Shown here: positions 33,896-45,289 of the stretch, one piece after another
Position numbering within the stretch: position 1 is the stretch's first letter
How the letters are laid out: every line of letters begins with the position of its first letter
From: Amphiura filiformis
Lineage: Eukaryota > Echinodermata > Ophiuroidea > Amphilepidida > Amphiuridae
Length of the DNA stretch: 64,000 bases
Direction of reading: 5' to 3'
Assembly (NCBI RefSeq): GCF_039555335.1
Contig: NC_092628.1
Coordinates: 68,576,292 to 68,640,291 of the forward strand
Translations under genes and position numbers: made by a program
The notes under the pieces: generated by a model
Told to the model about the DNA's origin: nothing
Database searches by the model: none
Seen by the model: only the letters and a program-made list of their open reading frames with translations

Positions 33896-34235
33896 AGTCA
33901 TAATGTACGATCTTATAATATGAATTCGGTTAATTTTTTCAAACCTGATTTTTTTGCATATTTGTAATGTTTACACATGTCACAACTTGCACCTAAATGG
34001 AATCAGCCAAATTTGTTGTGTTTGTAGGTAAACAGAGCAAAGTTCGACATAAAGTCATAATTCAAGAAATTATGACTTTATGTCCGCCCATAGAACTGCG
34101 TGTTAAACGGCCAAAATAACAAGCAGTGTTTCTTTCACGTTACCTCGTTATTTCAGCTCAAAATGGACAGAAACCATTCCCGATCATTATTACTAGTATT
34201 ATTTCAGCATTTGAAGGAAATCGTACATTAAGCCT
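33896..34235. mobile_element. TTAA-flanked MITE family T1, copy 2
   Basis: TTAA at 33892-33895 and 34236-34239. Nearly identical to 7580-7946 but with a short deletion near the right end (missing TGAGTATATAATGACAAAT). The high identity between copies 26 kb apart implies recent movement. Confidence 0.88.
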
Positions 34236-34522
34236 TTAACTAATAAAAAAAACAAAAAAACAATTGACCAAACTATTTTGTGTCTTTAAGATTTAATTTG
34301 GCATATATAGGTCAGAAGTTTTTGAAAGATTTCGTGATGAAGGACGTAAACTTATTAAGTATAATATTATTAAAGGGGGATCCAGTTGACCAGGCAAACT
34401 TTCAAGGACAACCCAATTAAGTAGGCTTAAAATATAATCAAGTCAATGTTCACCTCTATACCACCAAACTTTGTACAGCTTCCAACTTAATGTGTTTTCC
34501 AGATATTTGTAGCGGCCTTTAA

Positions 34523-36578
34523 GGGATCTAGAATGAGCGTTTTATATGGCGTTTCGACAGTATTTTTAGTGGGACATGAGAGCACCTCAGACGTATCGAA
34601 TTGCATTCTGAATACGAAGCATGTCTTTCTGATATCAAATAATTTTCATTTTTTGAAATTCACGATATAATACAAATTTTATGACAAATTATTAAAATTT
34701 GATATTTTTCAAATTTTTGATATATAACAGTCCTCGAAATAAATTTTATAAATCTAATGATATATTCTTAAAGTGTATGTAGCTGGGAGGAAAAGCCGAC
34801 GATCAATTGAAAATTTTGACCTTTTATATTGAAGATATGGATTTTTTCCCAATAAAAACCCTTTAAAAGGGATGTACCGGGACAGGAATGATTTCATGTG
34901 AAGATTATATAACAAAAAGTAGATTACATTGAGTAACAACCATTTTCTTTTTTAAAATATAAATATACAGTAAAAATAATTTTTAAGTGTAAAGATTGTG
35001 GTTGTTTGAACATTTTGAGCCAAGTTCCATTTGTTGCTATTCTTTCAACATCAGTCTTTACGTTGTTACATAAATTTGAAAAAAGATGGAATAGATTCCA
35101 AACATTTGGTTCCAAATGTGATCCCTTCTATATCCTCAAGAATTTCGGAAGCTACTTCATTGGCGATTTTACCTAATAGTTTATGTTACACTCTGTTTTG
35201 TATTCTCTCTCACACTATACTTACGTCAAAACTGTCTATATATAGGCCTGTATAATTGTGATTGCACAAATGAAATTTGTAAAAGCAAACAACATTCGCA
35301 TCTTTTAGTATAGATTAATTCATAACAATCTGGTTTGAAAATTTAAACACACAGAATGTTAAACACTATATCAAGAATAATTATTTTGGAATATATAAAC
35401 AACAAATATATTATAGGCCTACACATACTGAAACCCAATGCTATTGTATTAATTTTGTTTATAGCATGGTTAAAGACTAGTGATATATACGTAGGAACAT
35501 AATTCGTTACATCTGCACCAAAGCTACATTTTACTGATTTCTGATTTTTCTGTATATCATCATAATATTATAGACAAAAATATATGAAGTTAATCAACTT
35601 ATCCAAAAGAAGATAATTGTTTATCATGTGTGCAAATAGCTTTTGATACCAGACTTTTGATTAAGGGCATAACATACACCCTCTTCTATCCTAACATATT
35701 ATTATTATCATGTGAAACTCCTAAATGTAGAACCAATTGTCCTGCCAATTATTCTCTATCTCCCACCAACTGCCAATTAATTTTCATGTGTAAAAAGTTT
35801 TCTGGAATAGATGTGTAATGACATCAAAACATTTTCATTAACCTATAGCAAGATCGCTGCTAGATAACCTTGACCCTGCTTGAAAAGCACTATGACATGA
35901 TGACCACACACTGACACATTTACTGAGTATTTTATTGTCCCCTGCACTTTATACTCTAATAAGGTCAATGTGCATGGTAAGAGGACCAGCGAATTTGCCC
36001 AATTTTCAATTTAGAAAGAAAGTTCCTAAAATATATACTGATTTTACCTTAGTCATGCAAAATCAACACAAAACTTCTGCTTTCTTCACACACCAATTTT
36101 GGTATTTCTATTTGCTATGACAACTTGATCATTTTTTGACAATATTTTCTGTTTTATTCATAAACTATCAAATAGAAAGTTAGAAACAACAACAAACTTG
36201 AACCAATTAATAAGTACCGTGGCCAGCTTTGCTGGCCCCGGTACAAAAAGACCTTTTTTATTTTGGTGTTTTGGGAAAAAAAATCCGTATCTTCAATACG
36301 AAAGGTCAAAATTTTCAATTGATCGTCGGCTTTTCATCCCACCTACATACACTTTAAGTATAAATCATCAGATTTATAAAGTTTACTTCAACTACTGTTA
36401 AATATCAAAATATCAATTTTAATGATTTACCATAAAATGTGTATTACATTGCGAATTTCAAAAATCTAAATTATTTGATATCAGAAGGACATTCTTCGTA
36501 TTCAGAATGCAATTCGATATGTCTGATGTGCTCTAATGTCCCACAATAAATACTGTCCAAACGTTCATACCCCACCCC
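34523..36578. mobile_element. T2 long-hairpin MITE, copy D, split by a 1.4-kb insertion in its loop
   Basis: TTAA at 34519-34522 and 36579-36582. 34523 to about 34846 is one arm (GGGATCTAGAATGAGCG tip) and about 36244-36578 the other (ending GTTCATACCCCACCCC), opposite in orientation to copies A-C. They separate exactly at the apical loop, where other copies have the CCCAAAACACC spacer. Confidence 0.75.
34847..36243. mobile_element. Unclassified 1.4-kb insertion within T2 copy D
   Basis: It starts near AAAAACCCTTTAAAAGGGAT, then GTACCGGGAC, and ends with a hairpin GGCCAGCTTTGCTGGCC then CCGGTAC. No clear ORF and no long terminal inverted repeat, though both ends contain GTACCGGG or its complement. 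Class unknown. Confidence 0.5.
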
Positions 36579-36582
36579 TTAA

Positions 36583-37038
36583 GTATAATGAATTTATATC
36601 TTAGACAGTAAGAGCAATCATGTAATCTACTTGTTTGACACTATTGATGATATCTTGTCTTTCCATCAACAAACACAAATAGACAATTTGTTCCCAATCA
36701 TAGGCCGCGGGTAGGGGGAAGGAGAGGACACGCCTCTTAATTTTTTCCACAGGGGACGTCCCCACATGTTAAAAAATAAAAATAAAACAATAATTGTCAT
36801 CTGTATCTTCCTTTTGGGCGCCCTCTACGGAGGGTACCCCTTATTTGTCTTGGGGTTGCAAATTGCTTTAATTTTTGGTTTTGCTAGATTTGCTTTGCAT
36901 CCATATTTTTAAAAGTACGTGCTTAGAATAAATAACACAACTGGCTGGGATTTGATTTTAGGGCTCCAAAAAGGATAGAGCAGCCCTGGTTATATTGGCA
37001 GAATGAGCTAACTATATTCCTGTTTCTTTGTTTAACAG
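36583..37038. other. SRCR intron 1 end, non-coding
   Basis: No feature apart from the pyrimidine-rich acceptor tract (about 37010-37038) of the SRCR exon. Confidence 0.5.
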
Positions 37039-37231
37039 CCGCTACCATAGAATATGCTAACGACACTTACTATTGGCGACTTGTTGACGGTAATACAGAG
37101 TACGAAGGTCGGCTTGAAGTTCGGCGTAATGATACAGATTGGGGTGTGATCGATTCAAATTCATTGACTTCTGAAGATGTTAAAGTTGCTTGTGCTATGT
37201 TCGGATACTCGTATGGTCTCTCGTTTGACAA
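37039..37231 (+). CDS. SRCR domain 1, N-terminal half (exon)
   Basis: The acceptor is a T-rich tract ending TTTAACAG and the donor is AA/GTAAGT. Frame: entry phase 1, exit phase 2, 193 bases. The peptide contains WRLVDG, EGRLEVRRND, DWGVID and KVACAMFGYSYG, which match the SRCR pattern (xRLVxG, GRVEV, WGTVCD, VACRQLGY) in order. The cysteine normally in WGxxCD is absent (WGVID); the ACAMFGY cysteine is kept. It splices in phase to 56578 to complete the domain. The family is extracellular, often in innate-immune receptors, and is expanded in sea urchins and amphioxus. SRCR identity is near certain; gene function is unknown. Confidence 0.9.
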
Positions 37232-37598
37232 GTAAGTATATTCTATCGGAGGACCCAGTGGCGTAGCGAAGGAGGCGGGATGGTGCCGAATCGACCAATT
37301 CAGCATCGATTCTGCGCCACCTCCAAGCGCGCATTTCAGCACAAAATCATTTGAATGATCAATTAAAACCATAGTGTGCAGGGGGGGTGGGTCATACTTC
37401 TCTGGCAATTCCAGGGCAATCCCGACGGCAACACCACGGGAACACGATTTGTTTTATGCGCATGTCTAGCGCATGCGCATTTTGAACAATTAGCGATATC
37501 AGCCGTTAAAAACAGCCTGTGATCTTCAATCAGCTGATCGTAAATAACAATCCCGGAGTTGACCAGCTTCAACACACGGTTACAATCGAATCGTGACA

Positions 37599-40020
37599 AT
37601 GGGAATTCAATCTTTACTCCCAAAATTCAAGAATATAGAAAATAAAGTTTCTGCCAGGGTTTCTGCCGCGGATTTGGGCGGTGAAGTGCAGGTATTGACG
37701 CATCAATTTATGGATCTACACATAAATATTAACGAAGTACACTGCACAACATGGAATTGATCCACGAAAGTAAGTTAAGCTTAAGCTTAATAAATACTAT
37801 GTAATGTAGATGGTATACCATCTACATGTAGTGAAATTTGTTATGATCATTTTAAATCGGGTGTGGTGCTGAATCCAGTTACAATTTTGTGGATCTTGTG
37901 GTTCTGTAATTATGATGTGAAAAGAGTTGAAACGCAACATCTTCATAATTGACATATTTCTCAAGAACCACAATTATTTACAATACTAATATTAAGAAAT
38001 TATTTTAAGTGTGTGACTTGTATTCGGTGATGAAGGAAAGGATTAAGGGCTTATTTTTCATTAATCTCCTATTCTAAACCATGAAAATTGTCTTTTTTAT
38101 AGCTGCGTGACCAAAAAGCATCCTGTACCGTTGATTGGTTTTAATGTTACCTGGTCACATTCCTAATGAAGTAAATTTTAAGAATACATGACAAGCCGTT
38201 CCTATGCCAACCTGTCTTTAGCGCCAACCTGCACCACATTTTTGAAGACAACTCGTCACTGACCAGTGACCAACCTGTCCTTGCTTGCTGGAGGTAATAA
38301 AGCTAAGGTAGTTGACTATATATATTGTCAAGGGACGGGTAGACTATATTGTCAAGGGCAGTGGTGTACCGTGTATGGGTCACTTGTCAGAGTGGGCAAA
38401 ATCCTGGTGTGCGGTAGATTTACCCGGTCACAGGGTAGATTTCCTCAGGCAGAGGTGTAAAATAGGCTGATTTAGCATAATTTTTCAGGTTTTCCTTCAT
38501 GGTCAAAGCCATGGGGGGTGTAGAGTGACCCCTGCCACAGATACGCTACTGGTCAAGGGGTGGGTTGGGATAGGGACAAGTTGTATATCAACCAATTTTT
38601 ATGTCACTTTTATGCAATTATTGTTCTTACAGGTACCCCGGTATGTCAATGATTTCTGCTAAGCAGTAGATGTGTTGGTTAGGCAAAATGTTACGCCCAT
38701 AGTTGTTTTTGACGGGGCAGATCGAGCTACAAGCAAAGCAGCACACAAAGGAAGAAAGAAAAGGGTATGTATTAATTCATCATGTATTTACATCTTCATT
38801 CTTGGTAATTGAAGTAAAAAAAAATCAATCTGAAAAGATATGTACAATGTATGTGAAACGCTAACATTCACATATTTTGGGTATAATCGCGAATTTTAGG
38901 TTTGGCCACAAATTTTAAGATTTTTCCAAGATACCCATTTTTAAAGTATTCATTTTCCAAAAAAAACCATAAGTTTTCACAAAATTGAAAGAACCCATGG
39001 TGATCTGTAATACAATCCATGAAGAAAAAAGTACCGGTATAGAAAATAGACCATAGCAGAATGGTAAACTGCATATCCGTCAATACATGCTTTTTCCATG
39101 GGAAATGAACTTTGCTGCTTGGATGATGTCACGATGAGGTTAGCATTTATTCCGTATTGAAAAGCGTGTACTGACGGATATTCAGTCGACCGCCCTCATC
39201 ATGCGCATATTGGGGGGGGGCTTTGGGGGCGCCAGCCCCCCGGAGTCAAAGTAGGGGTGGCCAAATCGAAGGGGCAGCGGAAGAAGAAGGGCGGCAAAAA
39301 GAATTAGTAAAGAAAAAGGGCGGAAAATTTGAAAAAATTGTACTATATATTCAAAATGTGTTGCTTTTTGGGCGCTAGCTTTTTCAAACGATCAGTAAAA
39401 AAAATTGGGGCAACCTTTTCGGGCTGCTGAGGAAGGGCGGCAAAATTGAATTTTCTTCAGCCCCGGGTAGGGGCGCCATGCACGCCACTGCTCATCATAG
39501 GACTTAATTTTAACGAATTCAACTCTGCGAAGAGAAAAAAAAAAAAAAAAAAATGCAAATTTGCGGAAAATGCACACATTTTGGTAATATTATGGATAAA
39601 CATGATAAATCACACAAATCAGGAATTTTGTGAAATTGATGCGCAAAATTTGCTCTAAAAAATCATACATTTTTCTGGTGCTTACCAATACAGTGTAGTT
39701 CGTAAATACAAATTAGGGCACCAAATCTGTGTGGGTACTTGTACTGTCTGTGTAATCATTGGGAATTTCAATATTTCTCTGTTTGTGTTTGCTTGTTTTT
39801 TTACACCCAAGTACTAGATTTTCCTTGGGTAAAGCTCAACCTCACTTTTGTGAAATTAATCAACGAGAGGAGTTTATGCATGCATCTAATGTATTATGTA
39901 CCTCAATTTTCCTCAAATTTTGATATCTAAATTTGCATTTCTTTCTTCATGTCATCAGGAGAAAAAGACAGGAGAAGGCTAGAGCCCTGCACCACCATGC
40001 CACACAAAATGAGTTTGCAA
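37599..40020 (+). pseudogene. EXO1: EXO1-type exonuclease pseudogene fragment (three remnant exons)
   Basis: Exon A 37599-37691: an ATG followed by MGIQSLLPKFKNIENKVS, the start of XPG/Rad2-family EXO1 proteins (MGIQGLL type), ending GGEVQ at donor CAG/GTATTG, phase 0. Exon B 38633-38764: RYVNDFC, then TAA, then AVDVLVRQNVTPIVVFDGAD, matching the EXO1 block RYV..C....V..LL....I.PI.VFDG; a one-base shift follows, after which AKQHTKEERK reads on. Exon C 39959-40020: RKRQEKARALHHHATQNEF, joining exon B in phase after the shift, with a strong acceptor (TTCATGTCATCAG) and GTAAGT donor. The exon carrying the catalytic VAVDxYCWLHKGA block was not found, and nothing convincing follows exon C. Family knowledge: EXO1 is a 5'-3' exonuclease in mismatch repair. 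Introns are kept, so it is a decayed duplicate and not a retrocopy. One stop or shift could be a sequencing error, but the missing exon argues for a pseudogene. Confidence 0.7.
39203..39490. mobile_element. hAT-like MITE with 8-bp duplication CTCATCAT
   Basis: CTCATCAT occurs at 39195-39202 and 39491-39498. The right end complement is CAGTGGCGTGCATGG; the left end is partly decayed (GCGCATATTGG). G-rich interior with repeated AAGGGCGGCAAAA words. Confidence 0.6.
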
Positions 40021-40052
40021 GTAAGTCTATGATGTATGACATGTACATTGTA

Positions 40053-40650
40053 CGAAGGGGTATCCAAAAGTTTTTGACATCACCCAGAAGTGAAAGAGCT
40101 ATTTTGATGAAATTATGTCAGTGTAATCACTGGTCCTTATGTACATTATGGTTCAGAAATGGTCTCATAAGTATAAGTTTACTTTCTATCCAGATGGCAC
40201 TAGGTGGGCAGTAGCTATAGGCGCATAACCTGCAAGATGGTGAAAATTGAGGAACGAAGCGTGATTAAGGTTCCTGCATTTGAAGGGTTAGGCCTACAAT
40301 GCTCATAAAATCTATGATGAAATGAAAGCTATCTCACGGTGATGATTGCCCATCATATTGCACTGTTGCTTTTTGAAAAAGGAATTTCCAAACTGGCCAC
40401 ATGTCCCTCACAGATTAGCCAAGAAGTGGACGCCCATCACTTACGGCTGATGCAGCCACAGTGAAGAAACTCAAGAAAGTGGAGGATCTTATCATGAAAA
40501 GGTAATGCGCCTACTGCCCATCTAGCGCCACCTGGAAAGAAAGTAAACATACTTATGAGACCATTTTTGAACCATGTACATAAGGACCAAAATTTCATCA
40601 ATATAGCTCTTTCACTTCTGGGTGATGTCAAAACTTTTGATACCCCTCAG
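40053..40650 (+). mobile_element. Internally deleted mariner-like element with long inverted repeats
   Basis: TA lies at 40051-40052 and 40651-40652. Terminal repeats of about 150 bases: GGGGTATCCAAAAGTTTTTG and ACATCACCCAGAAGTGAAAG at the left, with a near-perfect complement at the right. Between them, 40237-40502 on the plus strand shows the transposase N-terminus in shifted frames: MVKIEERSVIK, KIYDEMKAI, GDDCPS, AFWKKEFQTGHMSLTD and KKVEDLIMK, the helix-turn-helix region of mariner transposases of the SETMAR-related type. The catalytic DDD region is deleted. It inserted just after EXO1-like exon C. Confidence 0.88.
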
Positions 40651-40652
40651 TA

Positions 40653-42392
40653 TATACACATGTATCATACAGTAAAATCGATTAAGGAACCGTTCACAAA
40701 CACTTGTTGGGGGCCCTGATGCAAAAAAATTTCATCGTGAAAATTTTTCGGCCCCCTTTTCAGATCTCAAAATTTCAGGGCCCCCTTTTGACATGAAAAT
40801 TCGGTCAACCCCATATACTCAATTTTCCCGGAAAATTTGTGATCAATTTTTTCAGAGCCCCTCTCCCCCTAGAAGGGTCAAAACTTTTAAGAGCCCCCCT
40901 TTTGCATCAGCCCCCCCCCACAAGTGTTTGTGAACAGTCCCTAATGTAGACAATTCCATGATCATCCACCATGAATGGGCTGCAGTTTCAGCAAAGTTAG
41001 TTTTTGAATAGAAAGGAATTTGCCATGTACATTGTATTTTAGCCACTGATTTTTAGTTTACTTCACATACTTAGGGACACAAACTCATTAAATAATCCAA
41101 CCCAAAAAACCTGCTGTATTGCTAACATTACAACCCTTTTGTAGTGAGCAGCCATGTGACTGCAGGGTTAAGGATGTTGTGAAAAACCTGCATTATATTT
41201 AAATACAATTTTAATCATCCTTTTTTTGATTTAAAATGCTAAATATGTAATTGTCCCATGCCAAGTAACTGTGATTTGGTAGGCAAATGTACATTGTATT
41301 TATTACGGCAAACCCTTGCTCATTCATTTGTGATTAAGCCAGTCTCCGGGAAGAGACTATAGTTTCAGTCACAGTTTTGGTCACCTTACACCTTCAAATG
41401 TGCTCAAAATTTACACTGATGTAAAAAAAAAAGATTTCTTTAATTTAACTTCATATGAGGAAAGTAGTTGTGAATTTGTTGATAATTTATTTTTTCTGTT
41501 TGCCCTCTTGTGGCTGTGGTGTACACCTCACACCTTTGTGCGGAGAATATCAGTGGAAGTTGGAGCTACATGTAAGAAAGCGTGAGTACCGGTACCTCAA
41601 ACTGCTTTGAAATGAATTTGAAATGTTGTCGCTAACAGTGGCATTTTAATAATCACTTGCACCATTTTGCCAATGTTTGCCACCAGCAGTAATTTGTCTC
41701 CCAGAATATCATTGTATCCCACGTATCATTTTCAATTTGCAGTAAAAACTTGTTCGATGTGAAATAATGTTTTATTCTATTTCTTTTTTAATTTATAGGT
41801 TGGTGTGTGTGGTAAGGCAAAATATTGACCAAGCCCTGGAAACTGATAACTCAGGCAACTGGTAGTCAGGAACCATATTTGAGATCGAAAAGTTGCAATA
41901 AACATTCCTCTGCGAGTCTGTGTACTGGTGTACTACTGTGCCATTTGTGGCAACAAGCAATCGACAAGTAACTTTTAGATTTTACATTCCAATTTAGAAA
42001 TTAAATCTAAGCAGTGGACTGTGGCAACAAGTGTTTTAGGATTAATATTATGAAGCTCAGTTACACTACCTGATTCATATTGGGCTGCCTGCACAGGTAC
42101 ACCATCGCTGAGGTAGTTGGAGGTACATGTACTTGGCTGGTACTGTGCAGTACCAGTTTAGAACCAGTGCAGTACCACTGCTGGTGGATCCTGTGCAGTG
42201 GCATAATTGGTACTGTGTAGGTACTTTGTGTGTACCAGTCTGCAGATGGCCAAAATAGGAATCTTGTAGTGATAGATTGGATAGACAGCTGAGAACATCA
42301 TGCTTGTAAGCTTTTAGGCTTTGGGTTGAGCCTTTGTTTGAGCCTGGCCCTATCAGGGCCCGAGCTTAAGCGCCTGCCCGGACCGACTGGTT
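40653..42392. other. Intron 2 sequence, no gene supported
   Basis: Contains C/G-rich repeat-like text at about 40700-40935 (TTGTGGGGG type termini AACACTTGTTGGGGGCCC and CCCCCCACAAGTGTTTGTGA, an apparent foldback of about 230 bases). Two exon-like stretches (41504-41582, 41819-41865) cannot be tied to EXO1 or SRCR. Confidence 0.45.
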
Positions 42393-42400
42393 AAATAAAC

Positions 42401-42757
42401 CTGCAGGGGTCACTCCCATTGTGGCCTGTACACCTCCCGCGATAATCAACTTTTAAAATGCACCTTAAACAAGGATTTAACCCTTGGCTAAAACGATACC
42501 CTAAACAGATATCACACGCCTGTTTTCACACCCTAAACATATACAGGGATTTTGTTCCTTGCATAAAATTTCATACCCTAAATTTCATTTCCACGATTAG
42601 CAATTGCAATTTTGCTACCCTTTTTCCAATTTTTCATGTTTTTAACACCTTAAACACGATACACACGTATCGTGCCTACCCACCTAAAAACTACCCTTTT
42701 ACGCATTTTTATTATCGCCGATGGTGTACATGCCACAATGGGAGTGACCCCCCTGGG
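42401..42757. mobile_element. hAT-like MITE with perfect 8-bp duplication AAATAAAC
   Basis: AAATAAAC at 42393-42400 and 42758-42765. Inverted ends share GGGGTCACTCCCATTGTGGC and GTACACC. Interior: repeated TACCCTAAA words. Non-coding. Confidence 0.8.
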
Positions 42758-42910
42758 AAATAAACAAATTTGTTCTTGGTTAAAAAAACACAAGAGCAGT
42801 CATATCATGATTTAACCTAAGTAGTCCTCCATCCCCCAATTAGTGTCCCACACTGAACTCTTTTGACTCAAAGGTGCAACTAACCCCATTCGCCCATACA
42901 CTCAATTTAG

Positions 42911-43533
42911 AACACAGCCAAAAAAGAAAGTCTCCAGTAGTTCCATCCCCATTTAATCAGATTCTGATGAGTTTATGGCAAAATAATTTATATAATAATT
43001 TTCTATACACTCTCCTTCAAGATTGATACCAAATTTTATATCAAAAGTTTAATCATCGTGAGCATAGAAACATTTGTTTGGAAATTCGTGCAATTTTAAA
43101 AATGACATAGGGAATTGTATCACGTAGCAGAGCTAGCATGAGTGCCCAAGAATTACGTCGCCTGAATAGGCCGGCAGGTTAAAGGTTTGCCCATGCATGT
43201 CAAAATGCAAATCAAATACCCCGCTCTTCCAATTGTGCGCAGGCAAGTGTACAATGATTCCTGTAACGGGTTGCTTCAGGCCACATAATAAGCTGATGCC
43301 ATGCATTGGATTTTGCGTGGTCAATTCGTAATTTGTCATTTTTAAAATTGAACGAATTTACAAACAACGGCTCCTTTGCTCATAATGATTAAACTTTTGA
43401 TATCAAATTTGGTATCAATCTTCGAAGGAAAGTGTGTTGAAAATTATTATATAAATTATTTTGCCATAAACTCATCCGAATCTGATTAATATGGGGATGG
43501 AACTACTGGAGACTTTCTTTTTTGGCTGTGTTT
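42911..43533. mobile_element. Large foldback element with ACACAGCCAAAAAAGAAAG ends
   Basis: The left arm from 42912 (ACACAGCCAAAAAAGAAAGT, CTCCAGTAGTTCCATCCCCA, then GATACCAAATTT) is matched by the complement of about 43340-43532. Arms are about 190 bases, the central loop about 240. Non-coding. Confidence 0.8.
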
Positions 43534-43659
43534 ATTTCTATTATGTTCTCAGAATCTTCCTTCCTATACTTTGTACAGAGTTAAAGAGTCCAATATAATC
43601 AACACTTGGACTCAAAACTTGGACTTTGTTGGATAGGCTCACTTTCCCCCAAAAAATTG

Positions 43660-43925
43660 TTTTCCACAATTTTTTGACCAAAACTCATTTTTGACCAAAA
43701 ATCACATTTTGAGCAAAAACCACATTTTTTAACAAAAATCACATTTTTTACTAAAAGTCATGTTTTTGACCAAAAAGATTCTGAAAATATAATGATAAAA
43801 TTGATGTTTTTCACTCAATACAAAACTTTTTATTGGTCTCGCTATGAGTTAAAAATATTGGACTTGACTTCGCCTCTCGTCCAATATTTTAAAACTCATA
43901 GCTCGACCAATAAATTTATGTATTG
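43660..43925. repeat. Short AAAATCACATTTTTGACC tandem repeat and adjacent hairpin
   Basis: Five or six imperfect units of about 20 bases at about 43670-43765. Next to it, TATTGGTC...ATGAGTT...AATATTGGAC pairs with its complement at about 43830-43915 to make a hairpin with a short loop. Confidence 0.65.
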
Positions 43926-44661
43926 GGTTCAAACCATCCAATTTTATATCATTATTGTCAGGTAAATGCAAGTATTTTGAAACACTCCCAGCTAACTCAG
44001 TCATGTGGCAATATATGGCCTTGCGATCAGCAAACTGAGCTAGTTCTTCATGAAATGAAGATTTTGAATTATGATCACCATGAACACAAGCTATTGCCAA
44101 AAAAATGGGGGAAAATGCAAATGGACATTAAAGATGAGAGAAGAATGACTACAATCTCAAGACTTAGTAGAACCATGCTATATAAAAATAACATTTTATT
44201 AAACCTCTTTACATGGTATCTGAAGAATTACTTTACATTATTGAAGGCAAATTTGGTAACTTTTAACACAATCACTGGCAGATGATGTTAACAATCATGA
44301 CTTTGTATGTGTAAAATGAAAAGAATAATAAATTAAAAGCATAATCATTTGCTTTGCTTGAATTTATTTCAGTGTTGCATTTGAGTAGGAATAGAAATAC
44401 ATGCAAGATGGGTAAATATCATATAAACAATGGTATCAGACTCGCATAGTTCAGTGGCAGAGAAGATGGTTTGCCATTGTTTTCTTTGTTGATTATTGCT
44501 GTATGGAAGTATGGTTGGTTGACAACCTTGCAAAATTTGAAAATTCCAGTCAAGAGATGCATAATTTGACCTACTTGGGGCTTTCATTCCAGTTTTATGT
44601 GTTTGAGCCAAAAAGGACCAAGGTTAAATGTTACGCACCATCAATGATCAAATAGAAGTAA

Positions 44662-45198
44662 TCAGTGGCATAGCATAGGTCATCATATTGGGGGGTAATT
44701 AAAGCATCTGTGTCTGATTGACAGGCCTCAATTAAGGATCTGAAGGGCACAGCAACTTTTTTAGGGCAAGTTGTTAATTGCCTTGGATTTTCACTCAAAA
44801 GGCAAGGCAGCACGGCAGTTTGTAATATTTCAAGAGGGCATCATGGCAACTGTTGAAAATTTGAGAAGGGTGCCAAGGCAATTTCTCAAAAGTGAAGAAA
44901 ACACACACAAACATAGATAGATGATTTTATTATGAAGGGGCAGGGCTGGGCCGGGCACCGACGGCAACTTCATTAGAGGGCACGGCAAGTGACTGCCTTG
45001 GATAAAGGACATATTTTGAGGGCATTATGGCAGTGGGGATGGGCACCCACGGCAAAATGCTGTGGGTGCCGTGGGTTAACTCGAGGGTTGCTGATTGAGG
45101 GGCACAATCCATTTTCCGCAATTTTCCAATTGGATTTTCTAAACTTTGCAATCGATTTGGGGGGGGGCATGTGCCCCCGTGCCCTATGATGCTACATG
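44662..45198. mobile_element. Probable MITE with CAGTGGCATAGCATAGG-type termini
   Basis: The left CAGTGGCATAGCATAGG and the complement of the right end ATGTAGCATCATAGGGCACG are loosely inverted. The interior is G-rich with repeated GGGCA(C/T)..GGCAA phrases. No clear target duplication, so the limits are uncertain. Confidence 0.4.
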
Positions 45199-45289
45199 GT
45201 TGCAACATGGATTCACTGTGATCATATGCTCCAAGAGCACCATCACAATTACTACATAGCTGGACATTTTACTAGGTTTTTATTTTTGC

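Noticed and set aside
38300..38350. Candidate for the missing EXO1 catalytic exon (VVDYIYC)
   Set aside because: Only a short chance-level resemblance to AVDTYCW; no pyrimidine tract and acceptor before it, and no continuation.
37257..38553. 1.3-kb transposon bounded by CAGTGGCGTAGCGAAGG and CCACAGATACGCTACTGG
   Set aside because: The ends are only partly complementary and the flanks lack a matching 8-bp duplication; the interval also contains EXO1-like exon A.
41400..41585. Possible further EXO1 or SRCR exon around 41504-41582
   Set aside because: CTPHTFVRRISVEV is weakly suggestive of the EXO1 region after exon C, but the cysteine/VDVTP block does not align, splice signals are poor, and phases do not fit.
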